Shown: positions 17,652-25,345 of the stretch, in pieces
Numbering within the stretch: position 1 is the first letter of the stretch
How the letters are laid out: each line of letters starts with the position of its first letter
NCBI RefSeq assembly: GCF_019801145.1
Contig: NZ_JAHVJQ010000003.1
Coordinates: 1 to 64,000 of the forward strand
DNA: 64,000 nucleotides
Reading direction: 5' to 3'
Origin: Leisingera aquaemixtae
Lineage (GTDB): Bacteria > Pseudomonadota > Alphaproteobacteria > Rhodobacterales > Rhodobacteraceae
Notes under the pieces: generated by a model
The model's database searches: none
What the model saw: the letters and a program-made list of their open reading frames with translations, nothing else
What the model was told of the DNA's origin: nothing
Translations under genes and position numbers: made by a program

Positions 17652-19286
17652 TCAGGACGCGATTTCCTGTGCCTGCTCACGCAGGGCAAATTTCTGGATC
17701 TTCCCAGTCGAGGTTCTGGGAACCTCCGTAAAGACGAACCTGCCAGGAACCTTGTAGGGCGCTAGACGGTCGCGGCACCAGCTGCGCAGGGTTTCCGCAT
17801 CGGCTTTCTGCCCCTTGGCCAACTCAACAAAAGCACAGGGGGTTTCGCCCCATTTTTCGTGCGGCATTGCCACCACGGCAGCCACCGCAACAGCCGGGTG
17901 GCAGTACAGTGCTTCCTCGACCTCGATCGAGGAGATGTTCTCGCCGCCCGAGATAATGATGTCTTTCGACCTGTCCTTGAGCTGGATGTAGCCGTCAGGG
18001 TGCATGACACCCAGATCGCCGGAGTGGAACCAGCCGCCGGCAAAGGCTTCCTTGGTGGCCTTGGGATTGCGGAAATAGCCCTTCATCACGACGTTCCCGC
18101 GGAACATTACCTCGCCCATGGTCTGGCCGTCGCGCGGCACCGGCCGCATCGTCTCCGGGTCCAGCACATCCAGCTGTTCCAGCGGCAGGTAGCGCACGCC
18201 CTGGCGCGCCTTCAGTGCGGCCTGTTCGGCAGGCGGCAGATCCGACCAGCTGTGGTGCCAGTCATTGACCACCGCAGGACCGTAGGTTTCCGTCAGCCCA
18301 TAAAGGTGGGTCACCTCAAAGCCTGCGGCCTTCATGTCCGCCAGCAGGCTTTCCGGCGGCGGCGCGGCGGCAGTAAAGAACTGCACCGGCTGGGAAAGTT
18401 TACGCTTGGCTTCTGCGGGTGCCGAGATCAGCAGCGACATCACGATGGGGGCGCCGCACAGGTGGGTCACGCCCTCGTCCGCCAGGGCGTTCCAGATTGG
18501 TTCTGCCCGCACCTGCCGCAAGCACACATGGGTTCCTGCGATGGCGGACAGCGTCCAGGGGAAGCACCAGCCGTTGCAGTGGAACATCGGCAGGGTCCAG
18601 AGATAGACCGCGTGCTTCTGCATCGAGGTGGTCAGCGCATTGCCCTGCGCCAGCAGATAGGCGCCCCGGTGGTGCGAAACCACGCCTTTGGGGTCGCCGG
18701 TGGTGCCGGAGGTGTAGTTGATCGAGATCGCATCCCATTCGTCCTCCGGCATCAGCCAGGCGAAATCCGGGTTGCCGCGGGTCAGAAACACCTCGTAGTC
18801 GGCGGCCTCCGCATCTGTCGGCACACCGTCATACTCTGGGTCATCATACTGGATCAGAACCGGCGACGTCGTGGCAAGCGCCAGCGCCTCCTGCATCAGC
18901 GGCATGAATTCCCGGTCGACGATCACCAGTTTCGACATCGCGTGGTCGAGCTGGAACGCGATCACCGCGGCATCCAGCCTTGTGTTGATCGAATGCAGCA
19001 CCGCGCCGCACATCGGCACACCGTAATGGCATTCCAGCATCGCCGGGGTATTGGGCAGCAGCACCGAAACTGTATCGCCGCGGGTGATGCCGTTCTTGGC
19101 AAGAGCCGACGCAAGCCGCCGCGAGCGCGAATAGAACTCTGCATAGCTGCGCCGCAAGGCACCATGCACGATCGCAGTGCGGTCCGGAAAGACGCTGGCG
19201 GCGCGTTCCAGGAAGGTCAGCGGCGTCAGCGGCTGATAGTTCGCGGGAGTGCGGTCCAGACCGGTGTTGTACGGGTTTTCCGTCAT
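17652..19286 (-). CDS. Acyl-CoA ligase (AMP-forming), short/medium-chain type
   Basis: This 544-residue enzyme of the ANL superfamily activates a carboxylic acid to its CoA thioester through an acyl-AMP. Motifs are YTSGTTGDPKG at residues 191-201, GLTETYGP, WFHSGDLGVMHPDGY, DRSKDIIISGGENIS, and a C-terminal TSTGKIQKFALR with the catalytic lysine. The ATG at 19286 was chosen over a 22-residue longer frame that overlaps the upstream gene. It lies 4 bases after the enoyl-CoA hydratase stop, so they form an operon. In this context it may activate a DMSP-derived or similar short acid, but it is not close to the classical DmdB start sequence. Confidence 0.88.
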   Translation of the reverse strand: MTENPYNTGLDRTPANYQPLTPLTFLERAASVFPDRTAIVHGALRRSYAEFYSRSRRLASALAKNGITRGDTVSVLLPNTPAMLECHYGVPMCGAVLHSINTRLDAAVIAFQLDHAMSKLVIVDREFMPLMQEALALATTSPVLIQYDDPEYDGVPTDAEAADYEVFLTRGNPDFAWLMPEDEWDAISINYTSGTTGDPKGVVSHHRGAYLLAQGNALTTSMQKHAVYLWTLPMFHCNGWCFPWTLSAIAGTHVCLRQVRAEPIWNALADEGVTHLCGAPIVMSLLISAPAEAKRKLSQPVQFFTAAAPPPESLLADMKAAGFEVTHLYGLTETYGPAVVNDWHHSWSDLPPAEQAALKARQGVRYLPLEQLDVLDPETMRPVPRDGQTMGEVMFRGNVVMKGYFRNPKATKEAFAGGWFHSGDLGVMHPDGYIQLKDRSKDIIISGGENISSIEVEEALYCHPAVAVAAVVAMPHEKWGETPCAFVELAKGQKADAETLRSWCRDRLAPYKVPGRFVFTEVPRTSTGKIQKFALREQAQEIAS

Positions 19287-19290
19287 GACC

Positions 19291-20091
19291 TTAGTGATCC
19301 TGCCATTGGGGAGTGCGTTTTTCGAGGAAGGCGCCGATGCCCTCTTCGGCATCGCGGGCGAGCATGTTGTCGACCATCACCCCGGAAGCATAGGTATAGG
19401 CGTCGGCCAGGGGCATTTCCCGCTGGGCGTAAAAGGCGCGCTTGCCGGTGGCCAGGGTCATCACCGACTTGGAGGCGATTTTGCGGGCCATTTCCATCGT
19501 GGCGTTCTGCAGCTCCGCAGGCGGGACGGCCCGGTTGATCAGGCCGATCTCTTCTGCCCGCCGGGCCGGGGTCATGTCGCCGGTTAGCAGCATTTCCATG
19601 GCGTGCTTGCAGGAGACATTGCGTGACAGTGCCACCATCGGCGTCGAACAGAACAGGCCGATATGCACCCCCGGCGTGCTGAACTGCGCGGTGTCCTCGG
19701 CAAGGGCGAGGTCACAGCTGGCCACCAGTTGGCAGCCCGCCGCGGTGGCGATTCCGGTGACCTCGGCAATCACTGGTTTGGGACAGTTCACAATGGCTTG
19801 CATGGTGGCAGAGCACATCGCCATCACCTTAGCAAAATAGACCCGCCCGCCGTCCGTGGCTGCGCGTCCGGCGGTCATTTCCTTCAGATCATGCCCCGCG
19901 CAAAATGCCGGACCGTTTGCGGCCAGGATGATGACACGTACCTGCGGGTCTTCCCCTGCTACAGCAAGGGCGTTGGCCAGGGTTTCCAGCATCGCCTCGG
20001 ACAGCGCATTGCGCCGCCCGGCATCGTTCAGGGTCATGCGCAGGATGCCATCGTCATCCAGGTCACGCAGCAAAATGTCTTGCTGTTGCAC
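19291..20091 (-). CDS. Enoyl-CoA hydratase/isomerase family protein
   Basis: This 266-residue crotonase-fold protein is expected to hydrate an enoyl-CoA. Oxyanion-hole segments are FCAGHDLKEM and the region ATAAGCQLVASCDLALA. The start is a GTG at 20091 with AGGAG upstream, and the longer frame to 20253 runs into the OsmC gene. It resembles the ECHDC3-like branch, with a slightly divergent second oxyanion loop (TAAGC). It sits between OsmC and the acyl-CoA ligase in one minus-strand operon, where it could act after ligation in an acid-degradation route. Confidence 0.86.
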   Translation of the reverse strand: MQQQDILLRDLDDDGILRMTLNDAGRRNALSEAMLETLANALAVAGEDPQVRVIILAANGPAFCAGHDLKEMTAGRAATDGGRVYFAKVMAMCSATMQAIVNCPKPVIAEVTGIATAAGCQLVASCDLALAEDTAQFSTPGVHIGLFCSTPMVALSRNVSCKHAMEMLLTGDMTPARRAEEIGLINRAVPPAELQNATMEMARKIASKSVMTLATGKRAFYAQREMPLADAYTYASGVMVDNMLARDAEEGIGAFLEKRTPQWQDH

Positions 20092-20113
20092 AGGGCATCT
20101 CCTTTTCCGGGGC

Positions 20114-20563
20114 TCATCGGATGTTGATCTCGACGCTGTCGGCAAGCGTATTGGCAATAAAGCAATAGCGGTGTGCGCGGTCCTGCATCTCCTCCAGCTC
20201 CTTGGGACTGACGGAGAAGCCGGTGTCGAAGCGCACCACCGGGTGCAGATCAATGCGCGTCACCGACATCTGGCCCTTGGGGTTCTTGCCGAGATGCGCC
20301 TCCGCATAGTCGTGGTAAGTGGCCACCGGCCAGCCGGCCTTGGCCGCCAGAGCCAGGAAGGTCATCATGTGGCAGCTGGACAGGGCCGAGGCCAGCGCCT
20401 GTTCCGGGTTGGTGTTGCCCGGATCTCCGCCCCAGTCGGGGGCGGAGTCCACTTGGACATCATAGCTGTTGTTGTAGAGCACCGTGTGGGCGTTCGAGTA
20501 ACGGCCGGTTTGCAATACGGGTTCGGCCCGCTGCCAATGCAGCTGGATGGAAAGATCGGACAT
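20114..20563 (-). CDS. OsmC/Ohr family protein
   Basis: This 149-residue protein has the OsmC fold, whose members reduce organic hydroperoxides using two cysteines. The first is in LSSCHMMTFLALAAKAGW and the second in HRYCFIANTLADS, both at the family positions. It lies between the GcvT-like gene (33 bases upstream on the minus strand) and the hydratase gene (22 bases downstream), so it is part of the operon. It might protect the pathway from peroxide or handle a reactive sulfur intermediate. Confidence 0.85.
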   Translation of the reverse strand: MSDLSIQLHWQRAEPVLQTGRYSNAHTVLYNNSYDVQVDSAPDWGGDPGNTNPEQALASALSSCHMMTFLALAAKAGWPVATYHDYAEAHLGKNPKGQMSVTRIDLHPVVRFDTGFSVSPKELEEMQDRAHRYCFIANTLADSVEINIR

Positions 20564-20595
20564 CGCGGAATCCCTGTTCGTGAACTCTGTCTGCG

Positions 20596-21738
20596 TCAGG
20601 CAGCGGCGAGGGTCTTTTTCGGGTCGAAGAATGGCCGCTCCACGACGGTGGCGCGGGCCTGGCCGGAGCCGGTCATGACCTCAACCGCAGATCCGATGAC
20701 GGCGTCCTCTGCAGCAACCATCGCCAGGGCGATGTTCTGTTTCAGGCGCGGCGAATAGACAGCGGAGGTCACCTTGCCGATGGCGGATCCATCCTTGCTG
20801 ACAGGCCAGAAAGTGGTGTTCGGTCCAGTGAGTGGCGCCCCTTCGATGACCAGCCCGACCTGCTTGCGGCTGACACCTTGCTCCTTGATGCGGCGCAGTG
20901 CAGCCTTGCCGATGAAATCAGCTTCCACGTCCAGGTTCACCAGCCGGTCGAACCCCAGCTCAAACGGGTTGGTGCTGATATCGGCGTCGGCGTGATAGGA
21001 CAGCATGCCGCCCTCGATGCGCCGGATCGAGGAGGTATGGCCGGGCTTCAGGCCGAATTTCATGCCTGCAGCCATGATCCGCTCCCACAATGCGTCGCCC
21101 TGGCTGCTGTCACGCAGGTACAGTTCATAACCCAGCTCGCTCGACCAGCCGGTGCGCGACACGATCAGCGGGATGCCGTCAAGATCAACCTCGCGCAGCC
21201 AGTAGTATTTCAGGTCCAGGATGCTGTCGCCGAACAACGCGCGCATAATCTCGCCGGACTTCGGGCCTTGCAGCTGCAGCGGCGACACATCTGGTTCGCA
21301 GATGGAGACATCCAAGCCGGAATGCACCGCTACGCCCTGCGCCCACAGCAGGATATCGCTGTCGGCCAACGAGATCCAAAAGTGGTTTTCCGCCAGACGC
21401 AGCAGGATCGGGTCGTTCAGGATGCCGCCATCGGCATTGGTGATCAGTACGTATTTGCACTGGCCAACGGCCATCTTGGACAGGTCGCGAGGGGTCAGCA
21501 TCTGCACGAATTTCGCGGCGTCAGGACCGGTGATCTCCACTTGGCGTTCCACTGCGACGTCGCACAGGATCGCGTCGTTCACCAGGTTCCAGAAGTTTTG
21601 CTCCGGATTGCCGAAATCGCGCGGGATGTACATGTGGTTGTACACCGAGAACCCCATGGCGCCCCAGCGGACAGTGGCGTCGAAATAGGGGGATTTGCGG
21701 ATCTGTGTGCCGAACCCGAAACCGTTTGATTGCGTCAT
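20596..21738 (-). CDS. DmdA-like GcvT-family tetrahydrofolate-dependent methyltransferase
   Basis: This 380-residue protein has the GcvT aminomethyltransferase fold and shares the DMSP-demethylase-like pattern. It includes YNHMYIPRDFG near residue 35, CDVAVERQVEITGPDAAKF, LTPRDLSKMAVGQCKYVLI, LNDPILLRLAENHFWISLAD and PDVSPLQLQGPKS. Those strings match DmdA-type proteins better than glycine-cleavage GcvT. DmdA moves a methyl group from DMSP to tetrahydrofolate. Many DmdA-like paralogues are not DMSP demethylases, so the substrate is left open. The ATG at 21738 was selected because the conserved region starts there. It heads the operon OsmC-hydratase-ligase. Confidence 0.75.
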   Translation of the reverse strand: MTQSNGFGFGTQIRKSPYFDATVRWGAMGFSVYNHMYIPRDFGNPEQNFWNLVNDAILCDVAVERQVEITGPDAAKFVQMLTPRDLSKMAVGQCKYVLITNADGGILNDPILLRLAENHFWISLADSDILLWAQGVAVHSGLDVSICEPDVSPLQLQGPKSGEIMRALFGDSILDLKYYWLREVDLDGIPLIVSRTGWSSELGYELYLRDSSQGDALWERIMAAGMKFGLKPGHTSSIRRIEGGMLSYHADADISTNPFELGFDRLVNLDVEADFIGKAALRRIKEQGVSRKQVGLVIEGAPLTGPNTTFWPVSKDGSAIGKVTSAVYSPRLKQNIALAMVAAEDAVIGSAVEVMTGSGQARATVVERPFFDPKKTLAAA

Positions 21739-21899
21739 GTCTTTCACCCTTTGCACCGGCGGCCCGGTCAGCCGCGGACTGTTTGAACTGGGTGAAGGAT
21801 TACCCGCACAGGCGGGCCGGGAGCGGACTGAAATCAAGCTGCGGACAGACCGAACGGACTGATGTCAGGCAGGCCGACAGACCGTTCAGGCGGCGTCCG

Positions 21900-22391
21900 T
21901 CATTTGCCCGACCCTGCCGCCAGCCCGGAGAGGTTCGGCTGGGCGGATTTGACGCGGCGCGTCACGATATAGGTCATGTAGCGGTCAATCCCCAGTTCGG
22001 CCGCCAGCAGGGTTTCCATCAATTCCTGAAAGGCGGCTAGGCTTGGAGTGAATATCTTCAGGACGTAATCCATGCCACCGCCTGTGGCGATGCATTCGGT
22101 GACCTCTTCCAGCTTCCGGATATGGCCCTCGAAGCGTTCAAAATCAGACTTGCGGTGGTGTGTGAGCGAGACCGTCACGATGACCTGCGTGAAATCACAG
22201 ACCCGGTCGAGGGCAATGTCGGCGTGGTAGCCGCGTATGAACCCGGCTGCCTTCAATTTCGCAAGCCGGGCCCAGCACGGAGTTGGCGATAAGTTAACGA
22301 TCTCCGCCAGCTTGGTTTTGCTTAGCTGGCCGTGTTTCTGGACTGCACTGAGGATGCGGATATCGGTCGCATCGAGGCTTAACTTGTCCAT
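21900..22391 (-). CDS. Lrp/AsnC family regulator
   Basis: This 163-residue regulator has an N-terminal helix-turn-helix (LDATDIRILSAVQKHGQLSK, then LSPTPCWARLAKLKAAGFI). A RAM/AsnC ligand domain follows (TQVIVTVSL, CIATGGGMDYVLKI). Such proteins form octamers and sense amino acids. It lies about 160 bases upstream of the DmdA-like operon on the same strand, so it is a candidate regulator of that operon. Confidence 0.9.
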   Translation of the reverse strand: MDKLSLDATDIRILSAVQKHGQLSKTKLAEIVNLSPTPCWARLAKLKAAGFIRGYHADIALDRVCDFTQVIVTVSLTHHRKSDFERFEGHIRKLEEVTECIATGGGMDYVLKIFTPSLAAFQELMETLLAAELGIDRYMTYIVTRRVKSAQPNLSGLAAGSGK

Positions 22392-23015
22392 GCATCAGAG
22401 CCTTTCAAAGCAAGGGTTTGGCGGTCCAATACAATCACCAACGCAAACCTGGAAGCAACATCTTGCTCCAGTGAGGCTGGTTTGGCGCGCGGGCGACTGG
22501 CCGACTGTCCTCTGGAGAATTCTACAAAAGAGCGTACTGCGTGAAACCGAAAACAACCAACAGCCGCTGCGTCATGGTCAGATCCCGGCATAAGAATTCC
22601 GGGGGGCTCTGCGGCTAACTATTCAGAATGTCGGCTTAACCGAATTTGGCCTGCCACCAAAAGATGCAATGAAGGCCCGGAAACCGCCCTTGCTGCGGAA
22701 CTCCGCAGACAAATGCGCAATGTGCCGCCATTGAGGCTGCTTGCAGTGAAGTTGCACTTTGTCCGGCTGACCGACCTTTGACGGCCGTGCCGATACCGCA
22801 TAGCGCATGAGGGGCTGCTTCGGTGAAGCCGCACCGCAGCGACCAGCACGGGTGTGAAAGGCAGCATAGGGCCGTCCTTTACGAACCGCTGGCTTGGTTC
22901 AAGGCGGATGCTGCGCCGCATCCGAGGTCGGCTGCGAGCCCATTTTGCAAGATGTCGCGCGCTGCATCAATGGCAGGTTTGCTATCCTTGCTGCAGGAGC
23001 GCCTCCACAATTTTT
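22392..23015. other. Gene-free stretch with repeat copy
   Basis: I see no supported gene in these 624 bases. Short frames on both strands only cross the family A repeat at 22676-22800. The stretch upstream of the Lrp gene (22392-22600) probably holds its promoter, but I could not define boxes. Confidence 0.5.
22676..22800 (+). repeat. Dispersed intergenic repeat, family A, copy 2
   Basis: About 100 bases match copy 1 at 484-585. The hairpin CTGCGGA/TCCGCAG (22693-22708) is a perfect stem, as in copy 1, but with a different loop. It lies in a gene-free gap. Confidence 0.65.
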
Positions 23016-23894
23016 CTAGGTCCATGCAACAATGTGGTCGATCAAGAGGCGCGAAAGAGAACGCCGCCGGCTGGTGCCGGGCCAGACGCCATAGGTGCCT
23101 AGATCCGGAATTGACCAGTCAGGGAGCACTTCAGCAAGGGTTCCGTTTTCCAGCTCTGGATCTGCCACCAAGGCAGGCAGTCTTTGGATCCCCAAACCTG
23201 CGCAAAGCGCAGACCGCAAGGCGGCAAAGCTATCGACAACCACGCGGCCCCGATTGGTGTGCAATGTTCTTTGGTCTTCGCCCTTTGTGAGGACAACCTG
23301 ATCAATCAGACCTTCCATGGCTACAAAATCTGCGGTTTTCAGATCATCCGGCGTTGTCACGCCCGAAAGGGTTGCCAGATAGGACGGTGCGCAAACGAGC
23401 TTTCTGCCTGCGCTGCCTAAACGGCGCGTGCGCAGATTGGAATCGGGCAAGTCCCCCACACGCAAGGCCAGATCAATCCCTTCGGCCACCAGGTCAAAAT
23501 TGCGGTCAAGGTAGCGGACGGTAAGTGCCACCGCCCGGTGCTGAAACGCGAAATCCCAGATGGCCCGTTCGTAACTGCTGCCTGCCATAAAGGCAGGCAG
23601 GGTTATAGTAAGTGCTCCGGCTGGCTCATTGCTGATGTCAACGACGCTGTTCAACCCGTCTTCAGCAGCTGAAACCATGCGCTGCGTGTGCTCAAGAAGC
23701 CTCTTGCCCTCACTGGTCAGCGAAAGCGAGCGGGTAGACCGGTAGAACAGCGTGACACCGAGCCGGTCCTCCAGCTTGGTCACATGCTGGCTGATCCCCG
23801 AAGTGGCCAGCCGCAGCCGTCGGCCCGCAGCCGAGAAACTGCCGGTTTCAGCGACAGTAGCGAAAATGGCCATGGCGCGAAGGTCATTGATCAT
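23016..23894 (-). CDS. LysR-family regulator
   Basis: This 292-residue regulator has a helix-turn-helix (MAIFATVAETGSFSAAGRRL, then TSGISQHVTKLEDRLG) and a CrgA-type effector domain (FDLVAEGIDLALRVGDLPDS, CAPSYL). It is divergent from a DoxX-like gene with 92 bases between starts, and a candidate operator lies in that gap. It therefore probably controls DoxX and the following SnoaL-like gene. Family members of this type often sense aromatic or electrophilic compounds. Confidence 0.9.
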   Translation of the reverse strand: MINDLRAMAIFATVAETGSFSAAGRRLRLATSGISQHVTKLEDRLGVTLFYRSTRSLSLTSEGKRLLEHTQRMVSAAEDGLNSVVDISNEPAGALTITLPAFMAGSSYERAIWDFAFQHRAVALTVRYLDRNFDLVAEGIDLALRVGDLPDSNLRTRRLGSAGRKLVCAPSYLATLSGVTTPDDLKTADFVAMEGLIDQVVLTKGEDQRTLHTNRGRVVVDSFAALRSALCAGLGIQRLPALVADPELENGTLAEVLPDWSIPDLGTYGVWPGTSRRRSLSRLLIDHIVAWT

Positions 23895-23906
23895 ATTTCA
23901 TCCTGA

Positions 23907-23943
23907 CTGAATAATGATTTCAACATGATCCATATTATTGAAA
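23907..23943. promoter_or_regulatory. Candidate LysR operator between the LysR and DoxX genes
   Basis: An AT-rich interrupted dyad sits midway between the divergent starts. TTTCAA (23918-23923) pairs with TTGAAA (23938-23943), and an outer near-dyad TGAATAAT/ATTATTGA overlaps it. The layout suits a LysR dimer, but no family consensus was tested. Confidence 0.35.
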
Positions 23944-23986
23944 AGCGCTGCGACCGCTAGCTTGTTGCCAGAAGAGGACCTTGAAC

Positions 23987-24328
23987 ATGACACTCATCAG
24001 CATCTTTGTTGGGCTTCTCTCGGCCTTTTTTCTGTTTGCCAGTTCGATCAAGATTTTCGGCTGGCAAAAGTTTATCTTCGACACCCAATTAACGATGTTC
24101 ATAAAGTACGGCCTGAACCGGCAGATCATGATGCTTGTCGGTCTTGCCGAGTTGTTCGGGGCAGTTGCAATCTGGTTTCAGGGCTCAGTGTTTGGAACCT
24201 TGGGGGCACTGGCGCTCCTCGGCACCTCAATCGGCGCCGTCGGGTGCCACCTGATCTGGGACACATGGCAAGAAGGCGTTCCTGCGATGATCACAGGCAT
24301 ACTTTCTGCCGTTGTCGTGTGGTCGTGA
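23987..24328 (+). CDS. DoxX family membrane protein
   Basis: This 113-residue protein has about four hydrophobic segments and a DoxX-type pattern (FASSIKIFGWQKFI, GLAELFGAVAIWF, LGTSIGAVGCHLIW). Family members are small quinone-linked or membrane-redox proteins, often induced by thiol or electrophile stress. The ATG at 23987 has AGAGGA upstream, rather than the TTG two codons earlier. It is divergent from the LysR gene and is followed 58 bases later by the SnoaL-like gene. Confidence 0.75.
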   Translation: MTLISIFVGLLSAFFLFASSIKIFGWQKFIFDTQLTMFIKYGLNRQIMMLVGLAELFGAVAIWFQGSVFGTLGALALLGTSIGAVGCHLIWDTWQEGVPAMITGILSAVVVWS

Positions 24329-24386
24329 ATTCCGGCGCTCTTGGGCCTCCTCGGACTTTTCTAGTTCGCGCAGTTGGAGAAAAAAC

Positions 24387-25175
24387 ATGACAGAGAGCAT
24401 CCGCGTTTCAAATGCAAAGGGTCTGTATCTGGAAGGCATTCGCGACGGCAAAATGGCCGAGGCCCTCGAAAAGTATACAGGCGATAGATATACCCAGCGC
24501 TCCACTGGCGTGCGAGACGGCAAGGAGGGGTTCATTGAATTCTTCACACCCTTTCTGGAACGCAATCCTGTCCGTGACATTCAGGTAGTGCGAACCATCG
24601 AGGACGGGCGTTTCGTTTTTTGCCACGTCTACCAAAGCCTCAACAACGGCGAGGCGCAGTGGGTCACCGGCGACATATTCGACACCGATGATGAAGGCCG
24701 TATCGTTGAGCATTGGGACGTCATCGCCGAATACAAATGGCCGACTGTTTCCGGGCGCACCATGGTGGACGGCCCCACCGGGATTGAGGACCTAGACCAG
24801 ACAAAGGCGAACAAGGCCTTAGTGCAGGACTTTGCCGAAAAGGTGCTGATAGACGGGCGCACCGATCTGGCACCCAACTACATCTCCGCCGGCCAATACG
24901 ACCAGCACAACCCCGAAACAGGCGACGGGCTGGAAGGCTTGGCCAAGCACCTGAAAGAGGTGATGAGGAGTGGCCAGGCCGCGCAATATGTGAAAATTCA
25001 CCGTTTGCTGGGCGAGGGCAACTTCGTGGTGATCTACAGCCATGTGAAACAAGGCGGTGATGACTGGGCCTTCTTCGATCTGTTTCGCCTCAAAGGGGGC
25101 AAGATCGTCGAGCACTGGGACATTCAGGAAAAGATCGGTCCAAAGGAGACCTGGAGAAACTCGGGCAAGTTCTAA
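24387..25175 (+). CDS. Tandem SnoaL-like (NTF2 fold) protein
   Basis: This 262-residue protein consists of two NTF2-like halves. Each ends in the pattern (G)(R/K)IVEHWD, in the first half at DDEGRIVEHWDV and in the second at GGKIVEHWD. It belongs to the SnoaL-like polyketide-cyclase/predicted ester cyclase group, whose bacterial members mostly have no known substrate. It is a clear paralogue of the protein at 27564-28328, with shared NKALV, WAFFDL and NSGKF/NNGKF landmarks. It probably shares a transcript with DoxX. Confidence 0.75.
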   Translation: MTESIRVSNAKGLYLEGIRDGKMAEALEKYTGDRYTQRSTGVRDGKEGFIEFFTPFLERNPVRDIQVVRTIEDGRFVFCHVYQSLNNGEAQWVTGDIFDTDDEGRIVEHWDVIAEYKWPTVSGRTMVDGPTGIEDLDQTKANKALVQDFAEKVLIDGRTDLAPNYISAGQYDQHNPETGDGLEGLAKHLKEVMRSGQAAQYVKIHRLLGEGNFVVIYSHVKQGGDDWAFFDLFRLKGGKIVEHWDIQEKIGPKETWRNSGKF

Positions 25176-25345
25176 AGCCGCGTTCCACTCAAGCAGTCAT
25201 TGCAAAATCGGTAACAAATTTTGGCTCCGTCCGGCACTATGTGAGTTCACCGGCGCCAAGTCCTCGCAGTCGCGGCGAACGGCAGAAAAGGCGGGCTGCA
25301 CCACAGAATCAGGATGCTGTTGCCAAGGTCGGGAATGGGCCGTTT

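Noticed and set aside
17859-19538. Plus-strand 559-residue frame
   Set aside because: It is the antisense shadow of the acyl-CoA ligase and hydratase genes, whose motifs are clear. Its composition (H, R, G, Q rich) is typical of a shadow.
20596-21738. Glycine-cleavage T protein
   Set aside because: No gcvH or gcvP nearby, and the YNHM, DPI and SPLQLQGP strings match DmdA-like proteins better.
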